NCBI GenBank assembly: GCA_028698765.1
Contig: JAQVVW010000060.1
Span: 1-7,499, forward strand
Origin: Methanoculleus sp.
GTDB lineage: Archaea > Halobacteriota > Methanomicrobia > Methanomicrobiales > Methanoculleaceae
Direction: 5' to 3'
Length of the DNA stretch: 7,499 bases
In this document: positions 1 through 5,492 of the stretch, one piece after another
Layout of the letters: every line of letters begins with the position of its first letter
How positions within the stretch are numbered: the first letter of the stretch is position 1
The notes under the pieces: model-generated
Told to the model about the DNA's origin: nothing
The model's input: only the letters and a program-made list of their open reading frames with translations
Database searches by the model: none
Position numbers and translations under genes: made by a program

Positions 1-558
1 GGGAGGGCTCTCTACTCCCAGGTAGCGCGTGAGAACGGCTGCTATCCGGGGCGCTTCGACGAGGAGGAACCCGATCCCGACGATGACGAGGAAGGCGTCG
101 ACGGCGATGGACCCGACCTGCCGGGCAAGTTCGGCCGCCTGCTGGAGGACAAACCCCTGGTCGATGTAGTCCCCGATCTGGATGCCGTCGGAGGTGCCAC
201 CGGGGGTGATGCCGTATTCGGTGAGGATGGACTGGAGGACGGCGAGCTGTTCGTCGAGGCGTGCCTGGTACTGCGGCAATGAACGGACGAACCCGGTGAG
301 GGCTGCACCGAGGAAGGCGATCATCCCGGCGAAGATCCCGATGAGCCCTGCGACCACCAGTATGGCGGCCGGGATCCGCGGCACCCCTCGCCGGGTCAGC
401 CAGACCATGGCGGGTGCGGTGATCATCGCGAAGAAGACGGCGACGAGGAGCGGGGTGAGGATCGGTGTTGATGCTCTCGCCCCCGCGAGCACAATGACGA
501 CTGCAGCCCCGATTATCGCGATGCGGGCAGGGGGGGAGAGGCGCTCGGCGATGTTCAC
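1..558 (-). CDS. AI-2E family transporter (PF01594/UPF0118), N-terminal part, cut by window edge
   Basis: Polytopic membrane protein of the AI-2E/UPF0118 permease family, whose members export small molecules or act as ion antiporters; the substrate here cannot be told. 186 codons are visible without a stop, against about 330-370 in the family, so the C-terminal half is off the left edge. Hydrophobic segments lie at about residues 13-29, 33-54 and 64-91. A soluble stretch of about 70 residues (SLPQYQARLDEQLAVLQ...) follows, then another membrane segment from about 157, which is the family's usual N-terminal layout. I start at GTG 558 (MNIAERLSPPARIAII). No Shine-Dalgarno sits at the normal distance; a GGAG lies 18 bases upstream, and an in-frame TTG at 582 is an alternative. 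It follows the SulP stop by 47 bases on the same strand, so co-transcription is likely. The family call is from recalled sequence character only. Confidence 0.8.
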   Translation of the reverse strand, partial: MNIAERLSPPARIAIIGAAVVIVLAGARASTPILTPLLVAVFFAMITAPAMVWLTRRGVPRIPAAILVVAGLIGIFAGMIAFLGAALTGFVRSLPQYQARLDEQLAVLQSILTEYGITPGGTSDGIQIGDYIDQGFVLQQAAELARQVGSIAVDAFLVIVGIGFLLVEAPRIAAVLTRYLGVESPP

Positions 559-605
559 AGAGGTGGTATGGATCTTCTCCAAAGAAAGAGTTTTCCGGGC
601 GAGAC

Positions 606-2315
606 CTATCTCCCCTCGGGCACCCGGGCCTCTGCCGCCCGGATCGCCTCTCGCAGCGACTCCCCGATGACCGGCGTCGCGAGGAATATGTTCTCGCGGC
701 CGATGACCTCCGCCGCCCCGGTCCCTTCGAACCCCTCGATGAGCCGGGGGTCGACCTCGGCGAGGATGAGCCGGTTGTTCTGGGCGCGGAGTCGTCGGGC
801 GTAGCGTTCCAGCATCCGGAAGAGCCCGGTCCCGGCCTCGACCCTCCCCCGGAGGCTGAGGATGACGACGGCGCCCTCCGCCCCCTCCGGGGAGGGGAGC
901 GACCGTTCGATGGCACGGAGGGTGGCGAAGTAGACGCTCCCCGAGACCGAGAGGATGGTGACCCGGCCCGGAGGGAGCTGACGCGGGGCGGGCTCTTCAC
1001 GGTACATACCGCCTTCTACCGGGACGAGGCGGACCACAGCGGCCTCACGGGTGGAGGTGACGAGGTAGATGGCGAGCGAGAGGAGGACGCCGACGTAGAT
1101 GCTGTACTGGAGTGGGAGGACCTGGGTGGAGATGAATGTGGCAATCATCCCCCAGCGCCCGGAGCGGGAGTACCTGCAGATGCAAGCGATCTCTTGGGGC
1201 CGGTAGATGAGTTCGGCCCCGATGAGGATCAGGATGCCGGCAAGCGCCGGGAGCGGGATCAGTTCCGCGAGGGGGCCGGCGAAGACGATGACGACCCCGA
1301 CGAGGGCGCCGGAGATGAGGTTCGCCGCCCGGGTCTCTGCGCCCGCGGCTACGTTCAACGCCGTCGCGGAGAGCGACCCGGCTGAGGGTGCGCACTGGAG
1401 GAAACTGCAGACGATGTTGGTGACTCCCTGTCCGGTAAAGTCCCGGTTCACGTCGGCGATGGTCCCGTCCGGCTCGGGGATCGCCTCGGTGACCCCGACG
1501 GCCATGACGAGCCCGATGATGGCAAGCGCGAGCGCCGGGACGAGGAGGCCGGGGGCGAGGGCGATATTGGGGATGGCAAAGGCCGGGAGCCCGGCGGGAA
1601 TGGTGGCGATACTGCCCACGAGCGCGACATCCGGAAACACGATCCGGGCGAGGAGGGCCGTGACGATGAGCGGGAGGAGGAGGGCGACGGAGGTGAGGTG
1701 CGGTATGCGGCGGAGCGCGATGACGAGGGCGATCGTGAGGAGGCCGATCGCGAGTGCGTCGGGCCGGATATCGCCCGCATGGAGGATGAGGTCTCCTACC
1801 GCGAGGATCTGGATTGCGTCCCGCGGGAGCTGGTAGCCGGTGAGGTTCCCGAGCTGCCCGAGGACGATGAGGAGCGCCGCCCCGACGACGAACCCGGTGA
1901 GGACGGCGTTGGAGATGAATCGTGTCAGGCTGCCGGCCCGGATGAGCCCGAACCCGAGTTGGAAGAGTCCGACGAGGATGGTCAGCACAAAGAGGGTGGC
2001 CGGGACGTCGGCCTCGGGGACCGGGGCGAGGACGGAGTAGATCGAGACCGCGAGGACGTTTGAGAGCATCACCTTGAGGTAGGAGGAGCCGGTGAGGAGC
2101 GCCCCGATCGCCGTCGAGAATATCGCGGTGTAAAGGCCGTAGATTGGGTTGATCCCGGCGACGAGGGCGAACCCCATCGCCTGCGGGATGCCGACGAGGG
2201 CGGTGGTCGTCCCGGCGAAGAGGTCGGCGGGGAGGCTTCTCCTCCAGTTTGTCTCACCGGCGGGCATGCTCGGTGAGGGTGTGGGGTGCGGGATATAGGT
2301 TGTCCTGCCGGCCAA
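606..2315 (-). CDS. SulP family inorganic anion transporter with C-terminal STAS domain
   Basis: Secondary transporter of the SulP (SLC26-like) family, expected in the cytoplasmic membrane and moving sulfate or another anion such as bicarbonate; the sequence does not decide which. Residues about 28-420 form the transmembrane domain. They include DLFAGTTTALVGIPQAMGFA (31-50), the GQGVTNIVCSFLQCAPSAGS region (296-314), AGAETRAANLISG (324-336) and IPLPALAGILILIGAELI (353-370), all typical of SulP. Residues about 450-565 are a STAS domain; the usual Asp-Ser region reads LRGRVEAGTG (488-497), a known variant type lacking the classic DxSG. At 569 residues the length is normal. The longest start is TTG 2315, preceded by GGAG at 11 bases. 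ATG 2267 (MPAGETNWRR, 553 residues) is also plausible because the extra 16 residues are Pro/Ser/Thr-rich, but it lacks a clear ribosome site. It is first in a probable operon with the AI-2E permease. Confidence 0.93.
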   Translation of the reverse strand: MAGRTTYIPHPTPSPSMPAGETNWRRSLPADLFAGTTTALVGIPQAMGFALVAGINPIYGLYTAIFSTAIGALLTGSSYLKVMLSNVLAVSIYSVLAPVPEADVPATLFVLTILVGLFQLGFGLIRAGSLTRFISNAVLTGFVVGAALLIVLGQLGNLTGYQLPRDAIQILAVGDLILHAGDIRPDALAIGLLTIALVIALRRIPHLTSVALLLPLIVTALLARIVFPDVALVGSIATIPAGLPAFAIPNIALAPGLLVPALALAIIGLVMAVGVTEAIPEPDGTIADVNRDFTGQGVTNIVCSFLQCAPSAGSLSATALNVAAGAETRAANLISGALVGVVIVFAGPLAELIPLPALAGILILIGAELIYRPQEIACICRYSRSGRWGMIATFISTQVLPLQYSIYVGVLLSLAIYLVTSTREAAVVRLVPVEGGMYREEPAPRQLPPGRVTILSVSGSVYFATLRAIERSLPSPEGAEGAVVILSLRGRVEAGTGLFRMLERYARRLRAQNNRLILAEVDPRLIEGFEGTGAAEVIGRENIFLATPVIGESLREAIRAAEARVPEGR

Positions 2316-2330
2316 CCATCCAGGATCTCC

Positions 2331-2340
2331 GGATAGTTAT
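2331..2340. promoter_or_regulatory. Weak A/T-rich box between SulP and the tRNA-like elements
   Basis: GGATAGTTAT is the only A/T-rich patch in a GC-rich spacer. On the plus strand its centre lies about 28 bases before the first base of the tRNA-like element at 2363, the normal spacing of an archaeal TATA box to a tRNA gene. On the minus strand (ATAACTATCC) it lies about 20 bases before TTG 2315. If it were the SulP promoter, transcription would begin inside the longest reading frame, which would favour ATG 2267. The match to a TATA box is poor, so this is tentative. Confidence 0.25.
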
Positions 2341-2360
2341 GGAGGGGCGGGTGAGCGTCC

Positions 2361-2442
2361 CCGGGCTCGTGGTCTAGCTGGTTATGACGTCGCCTTGGTA
2401 AGGCGGGGATAGGCGAGCCGGACTGCTGGACCAGGAACCCGG
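2361..2442 (+). pseudogene. tRNA-like quasi-palindrome 1 (Val-type 5' half, anticodon-loop GGT), no T-arm
   Basis: It starts like a tRNA: acceptor strand GGGCTCG (2363-2369), T8-G9, D-arm GTCTAGCTGGTTATGAC (2372-2388), then stem TCGCC/GGCGG around the 7-base loop TTGGTAA (2395-2401), whose anticodon position reads GGT (Thr). The D-arm is of the archaeal tRNA-Val type. After the anticodon stem there is no variable loop plus TTC-loop; CGAGCC (2414-2419), which could close the acceptor, follows at once. The outer arms 2361-2377 and 2426-2442 also pair with each other at 15 of 17 positions (one G-T wobble). So it is either a tRNA that lost its 3' half or a hairpin RNA derived from one. It cannot be a standard functional tRNA gene as it stands. 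Confidence 0.6.
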
Positions 2443-2539
2443 CCAGATCGGCCCGAAACGGCTACTGGGCCATGGACGTGGCTATTCTGGTGTGCGAGCG
2501 TAGTGGTCTAGCTGGTTATGACGTCGCCCTGACAAGGCG
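2369..2539 (+). repeat. Direct repeat pair, 37-base unit (2369-2405 and 2503-2539)
   Basis: The units are offset by 134 bases. The first 26 bases are identical (2369-2394 and 2503-2528), and the last six (AAGGCG) are identical. Only three bases differ, all in the anticodon-like loop: T/C at loop position 1, G/A at position 4 and T/C at position 5. That changes GGT to GAC. The 97 bases between the units (2406-2502) show no other gene. Confidence 0.9.
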
Positions 2540-2558
2540 AAGTTGTACCACTAGACCA
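2504..2558 (+). pseudogene. tRNA-like quasi-palindrome 2 (Val-type 5' half, anticodon-loop GAC), folds back on itself
   Basis: From T8 onward this matches element 1: TGGTCTAG, the same D-arm, then stem TCGCC/GGCGA around loop CTGACAA (2529-2535), anticodon GAC (Val). The seven bases before it (AGCGTAG) do not look like an acceptor strand, and no T-arm follows. Instead the 3' side is an inverted near-copy of the 5' side. TGGTCTAG (2504-2511) pairs with CTAGACCA (2551-2558), TGGT (2513-2516) with ACCA (2547-2550), then ATGAC with GTTGT (two G-T wobbles), then the anticodon stem. The result is one long stem with two single-base bulges and one mismatch around a 7-base loop. A short T run (2569-2572) follows. 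On the minus strand the same loop reads TTGTCAG (GTC, Asp). Confidence 0.6.
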
Positions 2559-2680
2559 TGGGCAGCCCTTTTCATCTGGCCGCGGCAGGTGAGTGTCATC
2601 TCCTCACCGTTTTACTGCCGATCGTAATCGTCGGCCCGGAGCGAAGGCACTATCTGCACGGGAGACCGATCTCTACTCCA

Positions 2681-2687
2681 GGAGATC
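2681..2687 (+). promoter_or_regulatory. Ribosome binding site of the DUF134 gene
   Basis: GGAGATC nine bases (from the end of GGAG) before ATG 2694. It fixes this start against an out-of-frame ATG at 2689. Confidence 0.7.
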
Positions 2688-2693
2688 GATGGC

Positions 2694-3071
2694 ATGAACG
2701 AGAGAGAGCCCGGCGAGGGACGCGGCCGCCGCGGGCGGGGGCGCCCCCGGGTCCGCCGGAGGATCGGGAACCAGGGGGCGTTCCGCTGTTTCGGCCCGCT
2801 CTGCGGGGGGCCCGACGAGTTCGTCGTCGTCCTGCCCGAGGAGGTGGAGGCCCTGCGGCTCGTCGACCTCCAGGGGCTTGAGCAGGAAGAGGCGGCCGCC
2901 GCTCTCGGCGTCTCCAGAAAGACCCTCTGGCGTGACCTCCACGAGGCGCGGGCGAAGGTCGCCGATGCCCTGGTGCACGGGAAGACGATCCGGATCGTCG
3001 GGTGCGGCCGCCGCCGGGAGGAGGGGTGCCCGGAGGACGAGGACGCCTCCTTCGATCCGGCGCCCGGGTGA
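2694..3071 (+). CDS. DUF134 family helix-turn-helix protein
   Basis: Predicted small cytoplasmic DNA-binding protein of family DUF134 (PF02001), common in archaea and some bacteria and still without an assigned function. At 125 residues it is of normal size. Signature pieces are GRPRVRRRIG (16-25), the short FRCFGP segment (30-35), and LPEEVEALRLVDLQGLEQEEAAAALGVSRKTLWRDLHEARAKVADALVHGK (48-97). The last contains a sigma-70 region-4-like HTH at about 62-86. The first 24 residues are unusually Arg/Gly-rich (GRGRRGRGRPRVRRR) and may contact nucleic acid non-specifically. Cysteines at 32, 37, 104 and 112 could bind a metal, which is only a guess. ATG 2694 has a good GGAG site. It is the only plus-strand gene here and is transcribed convergently with the nuclease gene; a T7 run follows its stop by 27 bases. 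Confidence 0.9.
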   Translation: MNEREPGEGRGRRGRGRPRVRRRIGNQGAFRCFGPLCGGPDEFVVVLPEEVEALRLVDLQGLEQEEAAAALGVSRKTLWRDLHEARAKVADALVHGKTIRIVGCGRRREEGCPEDEDASFDPAPG

Positions 3072-3098
3072 CTGGATCTAGAGGCATCCGTCCCGAAC

Positions 3099-3105
3099 TT
3101 TTTTT
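3099..3105 (+). terminator. Oligo-T terminator after the DUF134 gene
   Basis: Seven consecutive T, 27 bases after the DUF134 stop, as expected for archaeal intrinsic termination. It lies between two convergent genes and has no obvious stem before it. Confidence 0.65.
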
Positions 3106-3157
3106 GCGAAGGGCGTTGACCCGGAGACGGTTCAAAATCCGATACGGCCGTGTACGA

Positions 3158-3721
3158 CTAGTTCATCCCCATATCGCTCAGCCGGTTGGTATCTTCATCA
3201 AACGACTGGTGGATGGTGAAGTACTGCACCCGCCCGGCTTTGATGCACTCCCTGACGGCACGTTCCCGTTTGCTCAGGTTCGCGGCTTTACCCGTCTTTA
3301 TCTCGATAAAGACCACCTTCTGCACCTCATCGGCGTCGGAGAGTCCGTCGAAGACGATGAGATCGACCGGGGTCCCTAAGAATCGTGCATCCTTCGGGTT
3401 GTAGGGAAAGTCCGGGAAGTACGGGATGAGGCACTCCGTGACCTTCCCCCGGGTCACCGACTGGCTGCGCTTTACCGCATCGGTGCGGATATTCCCCTCT
3501 TCGTCCAGTCTCCACTTCTCAAAGAGGATCTTTGCTTTCTCATCCGAGAGCCGCCTGAGTTCCTGTTCTTTCCAGTCTTCGATATCTTCTCGCTCCCTCC
3601 GGCGCCAGGACTCAAACACCTCTCGTGCTCGCTCTTCGATCTGGCCCCGGATCCTGGAGTATTTGTAAAATAGCACTAAAACAGCAAGAACCAGGAGAAG
3701 GATGACGGCCCATTCGATCAT
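3158..3721 (-). CDS. Membrane-anchored endonuclease related to archaeal Holliday junction resolvases (Endonuc_Holl type)
   Basis: From ATG 3721 the protein has 187 residues in three parts. Residues 4-19 form a single strongly hydrophobic membrane segment (WAVILLLVLAVLVLFY). Residues 22-75 are a highly charged Glu/Arg-rich probable coiled coil. Residues about 84-170 are a nuclease-like domain: SQSVTRGKVTECLIPYFPDF, GTPVDLIVFDGL (D120) and VVFIEIKTGKAANLSKRERAV (E140, K142), which fit the D...ExK centre of the PD-(D/E)XK superfamily. This matches the archaeal family annotated as endonuclease related to Holliday junction resolvase (PF10107). Substrate and role are unproven; with one N-terminal membrane segment the nuclease would face one side of the membrane, probably the cytoplasm. 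A GTG at 3742 would add seven residues (MRVFWET); I prefer ATG 3721 because GGGAG lies just before it, though only three bases away. Confidence 0.82.
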   Translation of the reverse strand: MIEWAVILLLVLAVLVLFYKYSRIRGQIEERAREVFESWRRREREDIEDWKEQELRRLSDEKAKILFEKWRLDEEGNIRTDAVKRSQSVTRGKVTECLIPYFPDFPYNPKDARFLGTPVDLIVFDGLSDADEVQKVVFIEIKTGKAANLSKRERAVRECIKAGRVQYFTIHQSFDEDTNRLSDMGMN

Positions 3722-3742
3722 AGTCTCCCAGAAAACTCTCAC

Positions 3743-4027
3743 GCCCCGGTAGATAGGCCTTTCTAACGAGTTTTCCTGCGATGTATTGGATGGATGCTCA
3801 TTTTCGGAACCACCTGGTGCTCGAACTCCGTCCCATAGGAAGATCGTTCCTGACGGCGCTCATGCTCCTGCCGCTCGCGCCCTTCGGGGCACACACCGCC
3901 TATCACCACGCGGAAAACGACTGCCGGAACGCGCGACGGTCCACTGGAACCGGAGCATGAGAAGTTCACCCGGTGTGCGGGGGACTGTTGTTCGTTCGGC
4001 ACGGAGTCGTCGCCCCGGGTGCAGGGG
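3743..4027. other. Spacer without recognised gene
   Basis: Lies upstream of the nuclease gene and downstream of the M23 gene, both on the minus strand. Short frames are open on both strands but none has a ribosome site, a recognisable domain or a membrane or signal pattern. An AT-richer patch at about 3776-3815 could carry the nuclease promoter, but no clear TATA box can be named. Confidence 0.5.
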
Positions 4028-4033
4028 AAAAAA
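4028..4033 (-). terminator. Oligo-T terminator after the M23 lipoprotein gene
   Basis: Six T in a row on the minus strand (TTCTTTTTTCC), eight bases past the stop codon, the usual archaeal termination signal. Confidence 0.6.
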
Positions 4034-4041
4034 GAATGCGG

Positions 4042-5268
4042 TCAGGGGAGCCGGACAACAGCCCAGTTCTCCGTGAGGTTGTTCTGCTGGGGCACCGGCT
4101 GCGCTGAGAACGTGACGTAATCCCCGAATCCCGACCACATCCGGGTTACCGGGTAATCGGGCCCGGATGATCTCTCTTCTACAAGGGTCTGGTTGACCCC
4201 GCCGATCACGTCGAATGACCGGTACACGTGGGGATAGCCCTCGGCCCCGAGGAAGGAGGGGGTCTCCGTCACGACCTGGAAGTGGAGATGCGGGAGATCG
4301 GAGTTCCCGCTGTTGCCCATCAGGCCGAGGACCTGCCCCTCCGTGACGCTGTCGCCAATCCCGACCCGGAGCGAGCCGGGGATCATGTGGGCGTAGCAGG
4401 CGAATTTCTGGTTCCCGATATCGACGATGACGTAGTTGCCGGCTGCGGTTGCAACATTCGCCGGCGGGGCGGAATAGATCTCCTCATGGTCCGGAAGGCC
4501 GTCCATGGCGTCCACCACCGTCCCGTTGGCGACCGAGTAGATCTCCCTGCCGTATCCGAGGAAGTTCTTCGCCAGGGTCACGTTCCCGGCGGCCGCCTGC
4601 CCGGTGGCCGGGTCCAGGTATATCCAGTCCTGTGCGTAACGCTGGGGAACGCGGGTCACCCCGTTCATCGTGATCTGGCCGAGGAAGTGATGGGTCACGG
4701 GACCCGTGGTCTCCGTCGCCGTCCAGCCCGGGCCGCGCACCGGCGAACCGATAACCACCGGCGCAAGATCCTTACGCACCGTGACGTTGCCGCCGGTGAG
4801 CGTAATCGGCGCGAGCCCGCTTCCAGTCGGGTTCAGGGTGAGCCGGTGGACGAGCCGGTCCGGTACGGCGTCCAAAGCGACCTTGAACCAGAGAGAGATT
4901 CGCGGGAGAGGCAGTTTACCGGTGCCGTCCTCGAGTTCCGCCGCGGTCGGCGGCGGGCTTGCGGCCGGGTGGTAGAGTTGGGCCAGCAGCTCCCCGTCAA
5001 CCGACCAGAGTATGTCTCCTGTGGCAGGATCGATGACTTCGACTTTTGCCGGTACGAGCGTCTCGCCTCCTGTCGGGGAGAGTTCAAGTTCGTAGGCGAG
5101 GTTGACGCCGTCCTGGCTGGAGACCGGGATGGGCGCAAACGGAACGGTCACGTTCACCGGCGGAGCCGCGGGCGCCGGTTGCGGTTCCGTCACGGATTGC
5201 ATACATCCGGCGGTGAGGATCGCTGCCGTTACGACGGCGAGGATGAGGATCTGGCGAATGGCCGACAT
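4042..5268 (-). CDS. Lipoprotein with C-terminal M23 (LytM-type) peptidase domain
   Basis: 408-residue predicted secreted, lipid-anchored protein. Residues 1-22 are a lipoprotein signal (hydrophobic ILILAVVTAAILTAGC, lipobox LTAG-C22), followed by a Pro-rich linker (29-48). Residues about 50-165 are a beta-rich domain of unknown function. The M23-like domain spans about 195-335: RYAQDW (210-215), GREIYSVANGTVVDAMDG (240-257), YVIVDIGNQKFACYAHM (279-295), VGIGDSVTEGQVLGLMGNSGNS (302-323) and HLHFQV (327-332). Ligand candidates are D214, H294 and H327/H329. The first histidine of the usual HxxxD is absent (QRYAQD), as in some M23 relatives, so it may be a weakened or non-classical hydrolase. 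M23 enzymes cut peptidoglycan peptides, but Methanomicrobiales have an S-layer instead, so the target may be a surface protein or an intruder's wall. ATG 5268 lacks a Shine-Dalgarno; the TATA box suggests a very short leader. Confidence 0.88.
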   Translation of the reverse strand: MSAIRQILILAVVTAAILTAGCMQSVTEPQPAPAAPPVNVTVPFAPIPVSSQDGVNLAYELELSPTGGETLVPAKVEVIDPATGDILWSVDGELLAQLYHPAASPPPTAAELEDGTGKLPLPRISLWFKVALDAVPDRLVHRLTLNPTGSGLAPITLTGGNVTVRKDLAPVVIGSPVRGPGWTATETTGPVTHHFLGQITMNGVTRVPQRYAQDWIYLDPATGQAAAGNVTLAKNFLGYGREIYSVANGTVVDAMDGLPDHEEIYSAPPANVATAAGNYVIVDIGNQKFACYAHMIPGSLRVGIGDSVTEGQVLGLMGNSGNSDLPHLHFQVVTETPSFLGAEGYPHVYRSFDVIGGVNQTLVEERSSGPDYPVTRMWSGFGDYVTFSAQPVPQQNNLTENWAVVRLP

Positions 5269-5300
5269 GGTAATGACGTTCGAGCGGTTGACGTGCCGGG

Positions 5301-5307
5301 TAATAAA
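5301..5307 (-). promoter_or_regulatory. TATA box of the M23 lipoprotein gene
   Basis: TTTATTA on the minus strand ends 32 bases before ATG 5268. With a typical 25-base offset, transcription would start about 8-10 bases before the ATG, which fits the missing Shine-Dalgarno. Confidence 0.5.
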
Positions 5308-5311
5308 CCAG

Positions 5312-5344
5312 ATAGATCTCGTTCCGGTATTCCGGCTGATCTAT
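5312..5344. repeat. Imperfect palindrome between the tRNA-like fragment and the M23 promoter
   Basis: Outer arms ATAGATC (5312-5318) and GATCTAT (5338-5344) match perfectly, and an inner pair CCGG (5324-5327) and CCGG (5332-5335) encloses TATT. It sits five bases upstream of the M23 TATA box and touches the last base of the tRNA-like 3' fragment. It could be an operator or a processing or termination hairpin. Confidence 0.55.
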
Positions 5345-5370
5345 GGGCGCGCAGGGATTCGAATCCCCAG
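5344..5370 (-). pseudogene. Degenerate tRNA 3'-end fragment (T-arm, acceptor strand, discriminator A)
   Basis: The minus strand reads a TTCGAAT T-loop followed by CCCTG, the strand CGCGCCC and an A at the discriminator position, as in a tRNA 3' end. The base before the loop is A instead of G53, and the T-stem pairs poorly. No 5' acceptor strand GGGCGCG is found upstream, so this is not an intact gene. A CTTGAGA loop like that of tRNA-Ser(TGA) occurs at 5432-5438, but its 3' stem is missing. I read it as tRNA debris with low certainty. Confidence 0.4.
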
Positions 5371-5409
5371 GTGAATAGCAGTTACTGCGAAAGAACGTCC
5401 TGCAGGCAC

Positions 5410-5467
5410 CCCCGGCTCTCGCCCCCTGCGATCTCAAGTCCGGAAGCAGCGAGAGATTCAGCCGGGG
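5410..5467. repeat. Bulged 13-bp GC-rich inverted repeat downstream of the tRNA gene
   Basis: CCCCGG plus CTCTCGC (5410-5422) pairs with GCGAGAG (5449-5455) and CCGGGG (5462-5467); six unpaired bases (5456-5461) bulge on the right arm. The 26-base centre contains the CTTGAGA loop-like sequence on the minus strand. There is no coding potential. It may be a structured RNA or a remnant of a rearranged tRNA region. Confidence 0.5.
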
Positions 5468-5485
5468 TATCATGACGATTTCCCG

Positions 5486-5490
5486 AAAAA
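5486..5490 (-). terminator. Oligo-T terminator after tRNA-Met
   Basis: Five T on the minus strand starting three bases after the tRNA discriminator base; a typical end of an archaeal tRNA transcript. Confidence 0.6.
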
Positions 5491-5492
5491 CA

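Noticed and set aside
1207..1836. Plus-strand 209-codon frame and other long frames inside SulP
   Set aside because: The minus-strand SulP protein is unmistakable over this stretch; the opposite-strand frames have low-complexity compositions.
2363..2419. Element 1 as a functional T-armless tRNA
   Set aside because: GGCTCG and CGAGCC can close an acceptor, but archaeal cytosolic tRNAs have a T-arm, and the alternative outer stem is longer and stronger.
2491..2693. CRISPR or insertion-sequence end in the repeat spacer
   Set aside because: Only two repeat units with tRNA character, no transposase, no regular spacer array and no target-site duplication.
2650..3135. 161-codon minus-strand frame opposite the DUF134 gene
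   Set aside because: Composition is extremely Arg/Pro/Gly-rich and it has no domain, while the plus strand has a clear family match and ribosome site.
2363..5370. Split tRNA made from the 5' half at 2363 and the 3' end at 5370-5344
   Set aside because: The acceptor strands pair at 6 of 7 positions, but the 3' piece lacks a matching anticodon-stem strand (GGCGA/GGCGG) and its T-stem is damaged.
4228..5475. A 415-codon open frame on the plus strand
   Set aside because: It is antisense to the M23 lipoprotein, very Arg/Gly/Asp-rich, has no recognisable domain, and runs on into the tRNA-debris region; it arises from high GC and codon bias.
5344..5475. Intron-containing tRNA-Ser(TGA) on the minus strand
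   Set aside because: A CTTGAGA loop with a CCGGA stem is present, but no TCCGG partner, no GGCCGAG D-arm and no matching acceptor 5' strand could be found.
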